From Pithys albifrons albifrons (lineage: Eukaryota; Chordata; Aves; Passeriformes; Thamnophilidae), in the NCBI RefSeq assembly GCF_047495875.1, contig NC_092463.1:15930724-15994723 (forward strand): a DNA stretch of 64,000 bases, given 5' to 3'. Positions within the stretch are counted from its first letter, which is position 1; every line of letters begins with the position of its first letter. Below, piece by piece: positions 13,001 to 28,000 of the stretch. The notes beneath the pieces were generated by a model. The model saw nothing but the letters and a program-made list of their open reading frames with translations. It did no database searches and was not told where the DNA came from. Position numbers and translations under genes: made by a program.

Positions 13001-16000
13001 TGCCTGGAGCCTATTAACTTAGGTTTCATTGAATTTATCATCTAGGAAGGCATCCAGTTTGGGTTAAAATGACACTGCAAGATGAAAACCACACTATTTT
13101 CCTCAGTAATTTGCTCAAAGATTGATCGCATTTATTATTAAAGTTGGCTGCTTCATTTCTAATATTTCAGCTGAATGTCCTTTAATATTATGCAGGAAGA
13201 TACTTTTACAAAGTAATTAAGTACTGCCTGATCTAAGATCACACTGAGATCCAAATCCTACAGTACAAATATTTTCCAGGCCCTAGGCCCTGTTCATGCT
13301 CCATCCCTATATAAAAAAACCCCTAGAATCAAAACCTATATTCCAATATTAGAATTTTTATTGAAGACAGACTAAGGCCACCACTTCTCTACACTCTGAA
13401 AAATAAGGGTAAAAAATCCCTGGTGTTTCTTATTTTTGCTTCATTTCAGGGAGAACTCTACTCTCAACATAGAAATACTAGAGGCAAAAATAGATTCAAT
13501 ATGTTAAACAAGAAAATCAAACCAACTTTTCTTGAAGTCAGTTAGGCTGGTTTAGGAAAGACTGCATTAAATATCTCAGAATAACATGTTAGTAACTGCA
13601 ACCACTTGTTGACTCTAAATATTAATCAGACAAAAATTGGAACAGGTCCTCTTCAGAAATGGGAGTCTCCTGGGATTACAGAGATTTCAGGAGATAATAT
13701 GAAGTTGAGAGGTGATGTCTGATATTCACAGAATGGTTGAGGCTGGAAGGGGTCTCTGGAGATCATTTTGTCTAACCCCCCTGCTCAAACAGGGTCACTC
13801 AGAGCTAGGACATGCCCAGACTGCTTTTGAATACCTCCAGGGAGGGAAACAGTAACATCTCTGGGCAACTTGTGCCAGTGCTCGGTCACCCTCACAGTGA
13901 AATAGTGTTTCTTAATTTCCAGAACAAACCTTCTGTGTTTCTGTTTGTGCCCACTGTGCCTCTGGTCCTGTCACTGGGTACCACTGCACAGAGCTTGGCT
14001 TTTTCAGGTATTTGCATATGTTGATAAGATCCTCTCTAAGACTTCTGCAGGGTATTTTGAATAATCTCAGCCCTCACAGTCTTTCCTTATGGGAGAAATG
14101 CTCCAGCAGTCCCTTAATCCTCTTTATGACCCTTCATTATACTCTCCTGTTATGGGGAGCCCAGAACTGGATACAGTGCTACAGGTGGAGTACAAGGGAG
14201 GGATCACCTTCCCACTGCTGGCAACGTCCTTCCTAATGCAGCCAAGGATGTTTTGCTGCAGGGGAACATTACTGGCTCGTGTTCAACTTGGGGACCACCA
14301 GGACCCTCATGTGCTCTTCTGCAAAAGCAGCTTGTCCGCTGGATGGCCCCCAGCATATATTGGTGTATGGAACATTATGGAGTACACCTTCCACAAGGAA
14401 CCTAAGTCCTTCTTGCAACAGGTTTGCATTTAAATACACTACAGACGAATATTTGCTAAGTAATCATGGTAAGGACTACAAAAAGATTTGTTCCTCATCT
14501 TTCAGTCAATCAATTCATAACAATGTGCAGGATATTACTCATTAAAATAGTTTTTCACAAATGTTGAATTATCCCTTGAGCAGCCTCTTCCTTAACATTA
14601 GAGAACAGAGGGAGGATTCAGTTTAAGAGCAATTCCACAGACAATAGGAAGTATACCAACAAAGTTTTCATATTATGACTCTTTTTAATTCTTTTATTAA
14701 TGTGATGCTATGGCACCTGCCTTGAAAATAAAGGGAAAAAATAGCTGAGACAGGTTTCCAACAAAAGCAGTAATTAATTTTTGAAAACTTCAGCAAAGAA
14801 AACAATGAAACATATAATGACAATTTAGTTGGAACAAACAAATGTAATTTTCGCATGGGCCTACTTTGCTATTTAGTAATCATCTCCTTGGTAGATAGAA
14901 AACTCACACAAGCATGTGAGTCAGCCATCTCACCTTTCTTACTAATATAATTATACATTTTCCTATACCTGGCAATACAAATCGGATATACAGAAAGAAA
15001 ACTCAAAGCAGCTATAATCTTCTCACCCCTAATGTGCTTAAGGCAGAAAGGACAACATAGCCAAGGAGACCCTTAGCATAAGTCTACATTTCATGTCAAT
15101 CTGTTTTAGGTCATCAAACTAAAAGTTAGCTTGAGTCAGTAACTAGTTAAATTCTTCATGTTTCAGGTGATCTAAATATTCTTGTTAAGCATTAGTTACT
15201 TCCAACAAGAAAGTAACATTCCTATTGGAAAATCCTGTTAAAAAGGGAGAGATGTTAAATTATATGGGGATTAAAATGCTGAATTAGAAAAGTGTCCTGG
15301 CAAAATCATAACTGAATCATATTATTGAAAATGTCAAACATAAATAGTATTAATTCTGGGGGGTTTTCCCTGTTGTGACATTTTTAAAAAATATAATACT
15401 TGTAATACTTCATAAATTCAATGAATTAATGTGAAGAACTATTAGACATACCCCTCCTAAAAAGTGAGTATGCAATAAAAGTGCGGGGATTTTTTGCCTT
15501 TCTTAAAATATTTAAGCTTACAGAAAAAGACACATTCAAACCTCATTACACAAAACTTACTCTGATTTTTGGTAAAACCCGACGAAGTGTTTCAGCAGGA
15601 TTCTGTCGCATAAGGATGGGAAGATTTGCCACCACACTTGTTCCTTGGATATCCTGACCAGAACTTGCAAAAACAAACAGACATAATACATTACTCTGAT
15701 GATTAAGAAATCACAGCTTTCATTAAAAAAAACCTCAAACAACAAGAACAAACCTACACTACTCAGGATTTTCATGTAAGTAAAGAGAGGAATTCTTTTT
15801 TTACCTAATACATAGTAGAAGACTGCATTAAAATACCACCCATAAAAGCTGTTATATATAATTTCTTATATGGAATGTTTTAAATTTTACTATACTTTTG
15901 GAGAAAAATATAAAACTTTTGAAAGATCTTTTCAAACTGGATGATCAAGGCAGTGGTTCCGTGGAAGATTTTGCATTATAACAATACAAGGGATAAATCA

Positions 16001-19000
16001 TAGGAAGGGGACAAATAGAAGATATACATGAAAGCTACACACAATGTACAACATTTTAACAGAAATCTACCATTTTTTCCTTTTTCTATGGAAAACAGTC
16101 AGATGCTTAATCAGATGCACACTGACACACATGAATAAAGGATGCAAAAATTGGTTAGATTACTGCACGTTGCTCATCATCCTGTCTCTCTCAATGGTAT
16201 CCCACAATTGAAAAAGGAAAAAAAAAAAAAGGCAGGATGGGAAGGAAATGGTAGGTAACAATGAAGAAAGAGGATGAGATGAAAAAAAAATTACTCAAGT
16301 GGATAAACTTCTGGAATAAAATCAGAAACAGAAGGAGTCTGCAAGTCAAAATTAAAAATAAAACTAAACATCAACATACCTTTTCCCTTTTTTTTTCTTT
16401 AGTGAAACATGAGCTCAGGAATGGGACTAGAGGGGACTAGATAGATAAATTGGTCACAGGACTGGAAAGTTGCACAACCACCTTCCAATTTTGTTCTGTC
16501 TCTGAAATATATTAGGGAATTCACAGTGAAGGTGTAGAGCCTTTCTGCAGTATTTAGAGATGAAAAGATCTTTACATCTTCCACTAATGCTTTACATCAT
16601 CCTCAACATTCACGCCTTTCAAAAGCTCAAATGAAATTATAGATACAGTCAATCAGGCCAGTTTAGCTCTATTTTGTTAAATGTATACAAATACACTTTT
16701 CAAAATTAGGATGTTTGTATAATCCAGAAACAACAAGTAAAATCTTTGGCTAAAATCCACAGAGACTAAAATACCCCGATAGAAATACTGTAATATCCTA
16801 CTAGGAAGCTTTTTTTCCTTTGCATTCCATAATTTCAAAAAGCAATTAGGTATCATCAATATTTACTTAGTTGTGTCTAGTAAACTTCAACTCCAGTGTA
16901 AAATTCTTTGAAAGAATTCTTAATGATCTTTGCAAAGGTAATTTTTCATGTTAGAAGGCAGTACCTTCCAGAAGATTAAGTATAGGGCTGATGGTAGGAA
17001 ATCAAATCCTCTTTGCAAGGTGGAGAGTCACACACCCTCCAATTCACTTATGTTTTATGTTTCCATTCTGCAAACTGATGTGATTACCTAACTCACCAAT
17101 TACAAACTATCATTCTGTATATGGGCCCTAACATGGGAAAACCTCTGCCCCAACAAAACCTTTACCCTCCAGAAAGAGTAAATCTTGCTATGGCAGATAA
17201 GTCTCCCTTTTTCTTATCTTTTTTTTTCTACAGAATAACACAAAGTGCCTGTAATCTCAAAGTATGTGACTAAAGCATATATGATGGAATTAACCTAGTC
17301 TTAGACTGTGCAGGTCTGCCTCTAAGATAAACTTCCCTTATAATCAATGGAGAGAAATAAGACTCAATAAAAAGCAATTTATCTCAGCCTAAACAGAGGA
17401 GATGGCCAGTGCCCTTGCAGTGCTTTTTATCACTTGCAAAGGCAGACACATAAAGTCTCTCTCCTGTGTGTGGCTGTGATGTAAGTAAATATTGCTCCTG
17501 CCCACAGACACACATTACAAGCCTTAGTCCTACGGGAGCTCAAGGTTATGCTCAGATTCACCACTGCAAGTAGTTCCACTGATTTCTCACAGAGTAATGT
17601 ACTAGAATCATAGAATATCTCTCATTGGAGAAGATCCATAAGGATCAAGTCCAACACTCTGCACCTCACAGGACTGCCTAAAACTAAACGATATGACTGA
17701 AAGCATCGTCAAGACTTTCCATGAACTCTGATGGGCTTGGTGCTGTGGCCACTTGTGTGAAGGAGTGCTGTGACTGTTCCCCCACCGTGAGGAGCCTTTT
17801 CCATTGACTGACCACCCCCTCAGTGAAGAACCTTTTCCTAATGTCTAAACTGAACTCAAATGAACATCTTTAGAAATGCTCAAGGGATTAGAGCTTTTAA
17901 CTATTATTATTAATTTGGGACAAAAATAAAACATTTCTACTTCCAGGGCAATCAAGAAGACTCAAAGAATATTCTGAGTTGGAAGAGATTCACAAGGCTC
18001 ATCAAGTCCAATTCTTAATTGAATGCCTCATATGGGGATCAAACCTGAAACCTTGGCATTATTAACATCATGCTCTAACCAACTGAACTGATCTCAGGGT
18101 TGAATCCACTACAAACTTAGTAAAGGTAATAACTGTCCTAAAAAAGTGCTACACACCATGAATGGCAGGAAGTAGTACTTTTGCCTTTTCTTTATTTCAT
18201 GGATCATGTACACCTTAAATATTAAATAGATAAGAATTCAAATAGAAGATTTATCCTAAATCCTAAACTGGGTAACAAGTGAGCAAAAAGCTGTGAATGC
18301 TGTACTGAGGTTATCATACATTGCTGTCATCGAGGCTGCAACATTCTGACCCACTGAGCAAAGTCTGGATATAATTCCCAAAGCAGACACTTCACCTTTA
18401 TTGTGCCTATGTATTTACAACAATAAAGTGCAAACAAAAATTACAGCTGGGGATGGAGCTCAACACAGATGGAAAAAAAATTACACTGAAATTCAAAATA
18501 TCAGAGTGTAGTAACAAAAATAATAATTAAAAAAATTTAACTGGCTGAAAACAAGACAAATTTCAGCTACATGTTTTCAATGGGAAGTGAAAAAGGCTTG
18601 AAAGAGCATAAAACCAATCACCATTTCTGTACTTTTGAGTATGTGTTCTATTTTCTCTTTGTATGTACCTTACTTTAGGAATTCAGAATATTGCTAACCC
18701 AACACTATAGTTTTTTAATACAGTGTGTATTCCAACAGAAAATGCACCAGTATTTTTTCAGTGTTTTAATCCTCTCTTAAGACTACCAACTCATGTAAAA
18801 TTAAGCTGATGTTATTTTCTTAAAATTTTTCTGGTTAGTTACTATATACACTCCTCTATATTTATTACTGCTTTCTGTAAATGTTGACAAGTTTTGATAG
18901 GGCAAAGCTACACCAAAGTCCTTTTTAATGCCATTCAGAACCAACAAGAATGGATGACAGTTTAGACCTTCAGACTGCTTTTAATATTAGCACTTCTGTA

Positions 19001-22000
19001 ATCTCAATTGGTAAATATGGTATGAGCACTCTCAATCAAAAAGTGTCTCCCAGTAAAGCCTGAACTCAATGAAAGGACAGTACCCTGTGAACTACTGAAA
19101 ATTAACTTAAATTAACTTAATAACTGGTATACTTCCAACTCGCAGCATTTTTGTATTATTCAAAGTCATTTTATTAACTAATTTAAAGCCATGAATTTTG
19201 AAGTGTTTCATGTTTATGGAAGATTCCTGTGAGTATCTACATGCTAATTCCAGTGAAGCTATAAGGCAGAACTGAGAAATCCAGAGCACCCAGGGTGGAA
19301 AAGAGTCACAAAGTGGATGAGGCCCACAACTTCTTATGATACAACTTGCAAGGAGTGCATACCTTTGTGTTATCCAGTAAATATGCAAAAGTTCAAGGTA
19401 ACTTGGAGAAGCTATTTCATTGAAAATTTTATTCATTTTGTATCAAGATGGAAGAAATCCTAAATGCTAAAAATTCTAACTAAAATGCTACCTTTATCCA
19501 TCAAAATGCAAAGAAAAGGGAAGCATTTCCCTTTAAACCAGAAATTCTTAGTATCTGGCTTGCTGCCAAGTAAGGATGTGAAGCAGGAGGCTTTTCAACA
19601 CCTACACAGTCTGTAATTTTCCAACTGCAGAAGATTTGTCTTCTATTTCTACCAAAAGAGCTGCACCACAGATTTTCTTTAAATATTAAAGACTTCAGAA
19701 TTATAGTGAATTATTGCTAAATGCTCAGATGTAGACATTTTGCACTAATAAATGAAAATAAATGCTAAGTCTTTTCTTCAGAATCACAGCAAGCTCAATG
19801 TAATGAAAGTGCTATTCCTTTATTAACAGTACTAACTATAGAAGAACACAGCAGAGCCCTATAGTTAGAAGCAATTTAGCTCAACCTTTTTTGTTCTAGC
19901 AAAATCCAGGTACCTAACATCATTTAAATATAAAATTTCAGGACTCATCTTCTAAGTTCAGCCTACAGGAGACCCCAGTGCCTTTACAATATAGGGAATA
20001 CTCAAGCAGGGAGGAAAGCTCTCATGCCTGAAGACTTCTCTCCTAACACTTACTGCCTGTGTGACACCAGCTGCTCACTGCTGGCCATTGGTACCCAAGG
20101 TGGTCGAACTGCACGATCCATTGAAGAGCATTCTTCAAACACTTCTCATGCACAAGGAGAGCACTAACCCTTTCCCTCTAGCCCCTGTATTTGGTTTTAT
20201 TTGTTTCTTCTACCTTCACAAATGAAGTCCACATGATATTTGGGACTACTTTGAGACTGGAGCAAAACCTCCTAGAAACCATTTACAAACATACAAAGGA
20301 CAAAAAAGTGCCTGGGAGTAGTCAGCCTGGATTTGAGAAGGTGAAATCATGCCTGACCATCCAACATGATGACTGGCTGACATCATGGAAGTTGTTTAAC
20401 ATTTCAGCAAGGCTTTTGACATTGTCTCCCATTATTTTCCCTTAAATAAACCAATGAAGTACAAGCTAGACAAGTGGACAGTGATGTGGACTGAAAACTA
20501 AGTGAACTACTGAGCCTAATGGGCTGTGGTGAGTGGCCAGGAAGTCACCCACAGGTGCTTTACCTCATGGGTCTACTGGGGGCAATTATTTTCATTAATG
20601 ACCTGGATGATGGGACAGAGCGCACCCCCTAGTTAGTATGCAGATGACACAAAACCAGAAGGAGCACTCGACAGACCAAATTACTCTGCTGATTCAAGAA
20701 ACTGGAGAAACAAACCAACAGGGATATTTCAAAGTTTAACAGCAGGAAATGCAAGTTCTGTAGCCATGGAGGAATACCCCTGTGCACCAGTAGAGGCTGG
20801 GGGCAAGCCAACTGGAAAGCAGCTTGGCAGGAGAGGAACTGGAGGTCCCAGTGGACACAAAGATGACCAGGAGCCAACAATGTGTTCTTGCAGCAAAGGT
20901 AGCTGACAGCATCCTGCACTGCACTCAAAAGAACATCACCAGCAGCTCCAGGAAAGCGAATATTCTTCTCTATTCGATACAAGAATGTCATAGACAGGCA
21001 GCAGTGAATCCATTGAAGGGCTACTAAAATGATTAAGTGATTACAGCATCTAATATTTGAGCAGAAGCTTAGACAACAGGAATTTTTAATCTTGAGAAGA
21101 GAAAGTCTGAGGGCCTTATTTAATACGTATAAAATCTGATGTGAGACACTAAAGAAGAAAGAGGCAGATTCTTCCCAGAGGTGCCCAGTGACAGGATGAG
21201 AAGCAATGGAAACAAATTCAATACACAGGAAGTTCCAGTTAAACCTTTAAAAAAAAACTTCTTCTATGTCAGTGTTCAAATATTGGAATGAGCTGCCCAC
21301 ACAGGCAGTACAGTCTCCATCCATAGGATTTAAAATCCTGAATTCAGGACAAGACTGAATATATTGCTCTAATTGACACTACATTTGGTAGGGTGGTGGA
21401 CTAGATGATCTCCAGAGGTCCCTTCCCACAAAAACTTATTATGATTATATTCAAGATAGGTGTTTCCAAATGTACAAACTTTCATGAAGCTCAGGGAAGA
21501 CAACAAGATTTCTTTTTTAAAGATTTTTGAAGCATTTTTAAAAACAAATTCTACAAAATAAGAACAAAGAAAATTTTTAAAAGTCCTTGGGTACTTAATT
21601 AGAAACATTTATATCTGGAAATGGATGGAAGAACTACAATTCCTTCTACAGCATGAAGAAAGTCTAATCACTGAATGTTCCCCAAGACAATATTACCACA
21701 GAGGAGCTTAAAAAAGGTAGATTTCCATCTCTCCCTCCTTCATTCACACTAGCCTCCAAAACAGGATGACAAGAGCATAATAGAGTACCGTAAAGAAGAC
21801 TGAGGTACAATGTTTACCCAAGCACTAACTAAAGCCCAGTTTCTGAACAGACTTTTCTTTAACACTGTGGCTAACTGTTCCAGTTCAGCAAAAACGGTTT
21901 GTTGCATTGCCATTGGTGAATCAACCACTGAAGTCCATGCTTTGTGTAATTTAAGTTTTACAAGCCTAGAAGTTCTGATGGATGGCTGCAGAGGATTACA

Positions 22001-25000
22001 GATTTAACACCCTATAAGTGATGTTATTTTTCAGTGCACGATTCTAAATGTTCTGTGTTGGTATTAATCAGTACTTGTTGAAAAGAGAAGCAAAAATTTA
22101 TCAACTTCAATGAGTGGGGGACTAGAATAGCAAGATTAAAAAATTAATGAAGTATTCAGTAATTAACTGGGTAGTAGAAGACAAAATTAACAAAGAACTT
22201 AGAAACTTGAAAAAGGGTGTCTGAAGGTTGTGGAGACATTCATAACTCATCTGGAAAATGTCTGGCACAACCTGATCTAACATCTAATTACATCAGACTT
22301 GGAAGTTGGCCCTATTTTAAGCAGGGCATTGGACCAAATGACTTCCAGGGGTCCCCAACAACTTAAACTACCCTGTGACTGCAACTCGTAAATCCTAGAC
22401 TTAATTTCCTATTTGTATAAAAGCTCAGTATCTGACAAAATTTATCCTATTCAGAATGCTTCAATTTCAATTGTCCTTCCAGGACTTCTGTTCTTCTGTA
22501 CAATAATCTGCTGTTGCCAAGGCAAACTAGAAATCCAGATAAATACTCCTGTCAATAGGATCAAAGTGTGTGGCCCATAAAACTTCCTTTAAGAATCCCC
22601 TTTATTTTATGGTGAACATTTTTACATAGCAACCTTTCCTACGCAGATGGGTAGACACAGACTTAAAATTTGTTACACTGCTTTCTTGATACTCATTTTA
22701 CTAAGTGAAAATTAACACTTTTACAAGGGTGAGGGTTTTTTTTTTTGTCTTTGATTGGCTGATTTAAGTTTTTTAGCAACAAAAAGGGCAAAAAAATCTA
22801 GAAAGCAGAAAAACGTCTTGAAATCACAAATAGTGATGTGTCATTTTAAGACTAGTTTTCATTTTATTTTAAGGAGAATACTCTTTTGATAAAATACAAT
22901 CTGGTATTTTCTGTAGAAGTACAACCCTTTTTTTAGACTGCTGCAAAGCAGTAACTTTCCTTTTATTTCATGTTATGTATCCTTACATTTCAATTGTACT
23001 TCTTTAAATATAAATTATGTAAGAGGAGTATCTGAACATCTATTTGACATTTACTGTAGTAAGTATATCATAAACTGAGCTAGTCCCATGAAAAGATCGG
23101 TCATATTGTTAAAATAAATTCTTTAAGAGCCTCAGTTGAACAAACACAGAGAATTGTGAGCTGTACAATCATTAACACAGCTTTGACTCTATATATTACA
23201 AGGGAGATTTTATAGACCATAAGTGCTGTACAAAATTCTTTGTACAACATTTTCATCCTCCACCATGTTGCTAATTCAAATAAGAAGTATCTGGAATCAA
23301 AATTATTCTTTATCGGATAATTTGCCCTAGTACTTGAAATGGCAAAGATAAACAAGACTTTTGGCGCATATTTTAAAAATCAGATAATCTGGCATTGTAC
23401 AGCAGCTCCTAAAAAAAGGAGGCTTCCAAATCAAAAGAAGTTAGTACAAGAATTTAAAAACTTTAACTCATTTACACACACATACATAGATCTATGTAAC
23501 ATATGAACTATTTTATATATTGTAACTAATCTTGTGTATTAAAATACAATATTTGGGCTCCTAAACTGTATATGCTGAACTTTCTTCACTGTCAGAAAAT
23601 CTTCTGAAGAGCAGTTAGCTGGGCACCACCCTGATCAACCACAAAACTAATTTAAATTCTCCTAGAAGCCAATGGCTTTTTTCTGTATGTACTAATACAT
23701 TATACCATTTATGTATGCAAGACTTTATATGAAATTTACAGAAATTCTAGAATAGGGATATAAACCAATCTAAGTCCAAGAATTTGATGGGGCCAAAGAA
23801 GCATCAGACAGTTGTCTTTTAACTCTTCCCTCCTTTCCTCTCTTCCTTTGCTGTCTAGCCAGAGCAAATAAGGAGAAGAAACTTTATTTTTAGGCTTCTG
23901 TAACTTTGCTGAAAATAAAATAGAATAAAATTAACCTGAAACTGTAACACCATATTAGTATCAATTTGCAAGAAGTCAGAAGTCCTAATAGTATCATAGA
24001 CCGAGCATCTCCTTTCAATTGACATTGTAACCCTTTTCCAGTAAAATCCAATTTTCAAACCCCTTTTCTCATCCTAATCTTCTGCTTAAGACATATGTCC
24101 CCATGGTATTTTACAGCACATCTGAATAAAGTTTACACAGTCTATATACTAAGAAACTAATTTCATGTTAGTACATATCTGAACATGCAACACTACACAA
24201 GAAGCTTCCAGTGCAATTAAAGTAAGAATAAAACCCCCAGATTTAGCTGCACAGTAGTTTTGTATTCACAGTAACTTTGTTTACCAAGATCAGCTTGATC
24301 AACTGAGTTTGTTATTTCTGTTTGCTTTCTGCACATCTGTCAAAGTGAGAAAGGAGAATGTCCAAATCATATAGATACTCCCTTCTGTTCCTGAGCCAAA
24401 ACAAAAGTGATGTAATGACACAATAATTTCATTCTTCCTAATATCATCTGTTTCTGTGAGTTTATACACTAATTCTTGTGAGTAAACATTAAGCTTTTCT
24501 CCCTTGAATTAAAAAAAGTTTCAAGAATATAAAAAGTGCCTCAAAGGAACATATTTTTCATCAACATATCAAAGTTATGAACTCCTAGAAGATAAATGTT
24601 TCCTCTTCCTTAGAGTCCTATAACACATATTGCATTTTGTATGGTCTCTGGGTAGAATTCATCTTGGCATTTTTTGAGTCTAAACTTCACAAGTAAAATC
24701 TAGATCAACTTTTCACTCCAGGATCAAGATAATGCAATTTCCCATTCCCAGGTGATATAGCAAAAATCAGCTAGGAGCTGGGATTATTCTTCATTCTGCC
24801 AGTCCTCACTCACTGACCCAGAATTTATAATTTTCACTTTCAACATGATTTGTCATTTTACAGCATGCATTATGTGATATAAGAAGTTTTCTGAAAAAGT
24901 ACAAGGCCTGCACTTTTTCTACACTGGAAGTGGAAAAAAAAATCACAGATGCTAAGCAAATTCTAGAAGGGCAAATTACTTCTATTGACCTAAATTTCTC

Positions 25001-28000
25001 TCATAGTCTAATTTAGATGCAGGATCTCTTTTCATTCTCCAGCCTTTTTTTTAATACCAATATATTTCATGTGCACATTTAGCTATTTGTGGCATCAGAG
25101 AGACAAAAACTTTAAATGACCCAATAAATAGTAAAATATACTTAGAGTCTTCTTCAGCTTGTAGGTCTTACATGTGTGGGGCACTACAAACAGCAGATCC
25201 AAAACTACCACCTTATTACCATGTGTTTGTCTTTCTATCATGCCTTCTCATCCTCTCTGACTATAACATATTCCATCTTGTACCAATTCCATATTTTTTT
25301 TCATAGCAACTCTAATTCAATAGTTGTGGAAACTGATGAGAATAATAGTTTCTTGAACCAGAAAGCCATAGCTACATATTTCAATCTCTCTTTCAGTAAA
25401 CTAATTCATGGGTCTAAAAATTTGTCAATTTTTTCAAGATTTATTGACAGGAGCTGCCACTCCCTTTGATCTCAACCCTTGCTTTGAGTCTCCTCAGTAA
25501 TTTTAAAACAATTATACTATACTAATTCCATTAGGAATTCCTCTGCACACCATTAAGGAAAGCACATTAAAGGTTAGGAAAGCAACTGTTACTGGTCTTT
25601 CTGTCTGTATCTGCCTGGCTTCATATAAAAGACTTTTCTGTAGAGGCAATAGCTTGTTTTATTTTGAAGACCATGGTAAAAGGCTGAAATAATCATAACC
25701 GCCTAAGATTAAAGTACAAGCAGAACTTTTTACCTGTATGTCAAAAAATTCAAACTTTTAGAATAAGCTTGTAAGTTCCATAACAACAAAACCAAACTTG
25801 CTGCATCAGCAGTAAAACATAGACAAATGATAAATAAAACATACTTTGCTCATGAGTTGACCAGCACTTTTCAAAATCACAGACTGGATCAAAAGAAAAT
25901 GCAAATTTAAAAGACCCATACAGACATTATAAATAACAGTACAGAATGAATATACAGTGTATGAGTACAGTGAATGAATTAAAAGCTATGAGGAAAATAA
26001 ATATAAAAAAGTCTAAAGAGACCAAACTCGAAGGTTTGAAGATTTATCCCTTATATGTAAAAGAAACATGTCTAGATATCTTAGATATTGTATATAGATA
26101 TACCTATACATCTACATATTGCAAGTACATAGGTATCATATCTAATAAGTGCAGCTTATGTTCCAGTTTGAAAAATATAGGAGTACATTTGTAAGCACTG
26201 AAAAATGTATCTGAAATTTTAGAAACTCTTCTGAAGCTTTAGCTGTAGAAGCAGCTTTATTCCCAACCAAAGAAATCTATCTGTGGGCTCCGAATTACTT
26301 CAAATGGTTAAGTTTTTATAAAATTATTGCTGTCATATTCAAGGGGCCTAGTTACTCAAAAGAAAAAAAAATAATTAAAAAATTAACACAAAACTGTGAA
26401 TTTACTCTTCCTATGAGCCAGTTTTCAGACAAATCAGAAGTGGAAAACCTTGCTGGTTCACCTTCTATTCATTATTCAAGTAGTATTCACAGTAGTAGTA
26501 TTCGTATTTTCAAGCAGTATTGGACATCTACTTGAGACTGATGCAGTTACGTGCATCAGCAATACAATGTCAAATAGCAAACTGTAGTGCTGCTTTCTCA
26601 TCCATTAGAAGCGACCATAGATCAAAGGCAGCCTTCTGAGGTAAACATGTAAATAACTAATTACTGCTTCAATTTCAAGCTGTTGCTGATTCATGTTCTG
26701 TCAAACAAAAAAGTGCTTTACTTGATTCATGCTAACTTTGAGAATTAGGATGAGATTCAGCTACATAATTAAAATGAAGAAAGAGTCAGCAATGTCCCCC
26801 AAAAATATTTAAGATTTGTTCCATATAGCTTGGAGTGAATAGACAATCAAACCAGATAATACAATTAACATAATAAACGAAGTGATGACACAAGTCTTTC
26901 AAATTTCCAGCTCTCTGGCAGAATAATTTCAAAGAGTAGATAAAAATGAGCATTATACATACAGATAATTAATCCATATTTGCATTCATGTTAAAGTCAT
27001 TATGAGCACACCATCAGAAGTCTCCTGTCTACTTGTGCTGGTTTTGGTTGGTAGAGTTAAATTTTTTCACCGTGGCTAGTATGGGGCTATGTTTTGGCTT
27101 TGTGCTGAACACAGGGTTGGTAATACCAAGGTTTTTTGCTTTTACCTGAGTGCTTAAATAGAGCAAGGCCTTTTCTGCTCTTAACACCGCCACACTAGCG
27201 AGGAGGCTGGGAGTGCGTGGGAGGCTGGGAGTGGACACAACTGGGACAGGTGACCCAAACTGACCAAAGGGATATTCCAGACCATACGACATCATGGTCA
27301 GTATATAAAGTGGGAGGAAGAAGGAGGAAGGGGGGGACTTTTGGAGAGATGGCATTTGTCTGCCTAAGTCTCTGTGTAATGTGGCCCTGCTCTCCTGGAG
27401 ATGGCACTTGCCTGCCCATGGGAAGCAGTGAATTAATTCCCTGATTTTCTTTGCTTGAGTGTGTGGTTTTGCTTTCCCTATTAAACTGTCTTTATCTCAG
27501 CCCACACGTTTTCTGGCTTTTACCCTTCCTATTCTGTCCCAGATCCTACTGGCGGAGGAGTGAGTGAGCGGCTGCGTAAGGCTCGGTTGCTGGCTGAGGT
27601 TACACCACAACATTACTCAATTATGTTTAAGCAATTATAATCCTAATAACATTCCCTACCTTCAAAATCACTACAATAATCTTAAATGGCCTTTTAGAGT
27701 TAGATTATTTTTTCTGACACACTCATATTTTAACTTACTTCTAATGGTACAATTATACCAAAAGAGTTGACATTCTGCAATGGAAAGACTAAATAAAAGT
27801 ATTTACCAGCAATTCCACCTACATTTACTAAAATTAGTACAGAATCATCTCTGGAAGAATATCTCTTTCCTTTGAATGCAAGTCAGATATGCTCATGTCA
27901 TCCTTCACAGCATATACTCAGTGCCAGCCACCAGAATATCTGGCTTATCTATTTACTATATTAGTATTAATATCATTCTGATGAAGAAAAAGTTGCACAG

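Larger units (their letters stand above)
8716..15560 (-). other. PPP4R4: PPP4R4 intron 3
   Basis: 6,845-nt intron. It holds a deleted CR1 copy (9725-10320), an isolated CR1 3' tail (10888-10957) and an antisense-oriented CR1 (13728-14425). The stretches between are AT-rich and unremarkable. Confidence 0.9.

Noticed and set aside
13812..14545. Overlapping plus-strand ORFs of 70-114 codons
   Set aside because: They read the wrong strand of a minus-oriented CR1 fragment.
27029..27444. Minus- and plus-strand ORFs of 74-108 codons
   Set aside because: They lie inside the solo LTR and have no viral or host domain.
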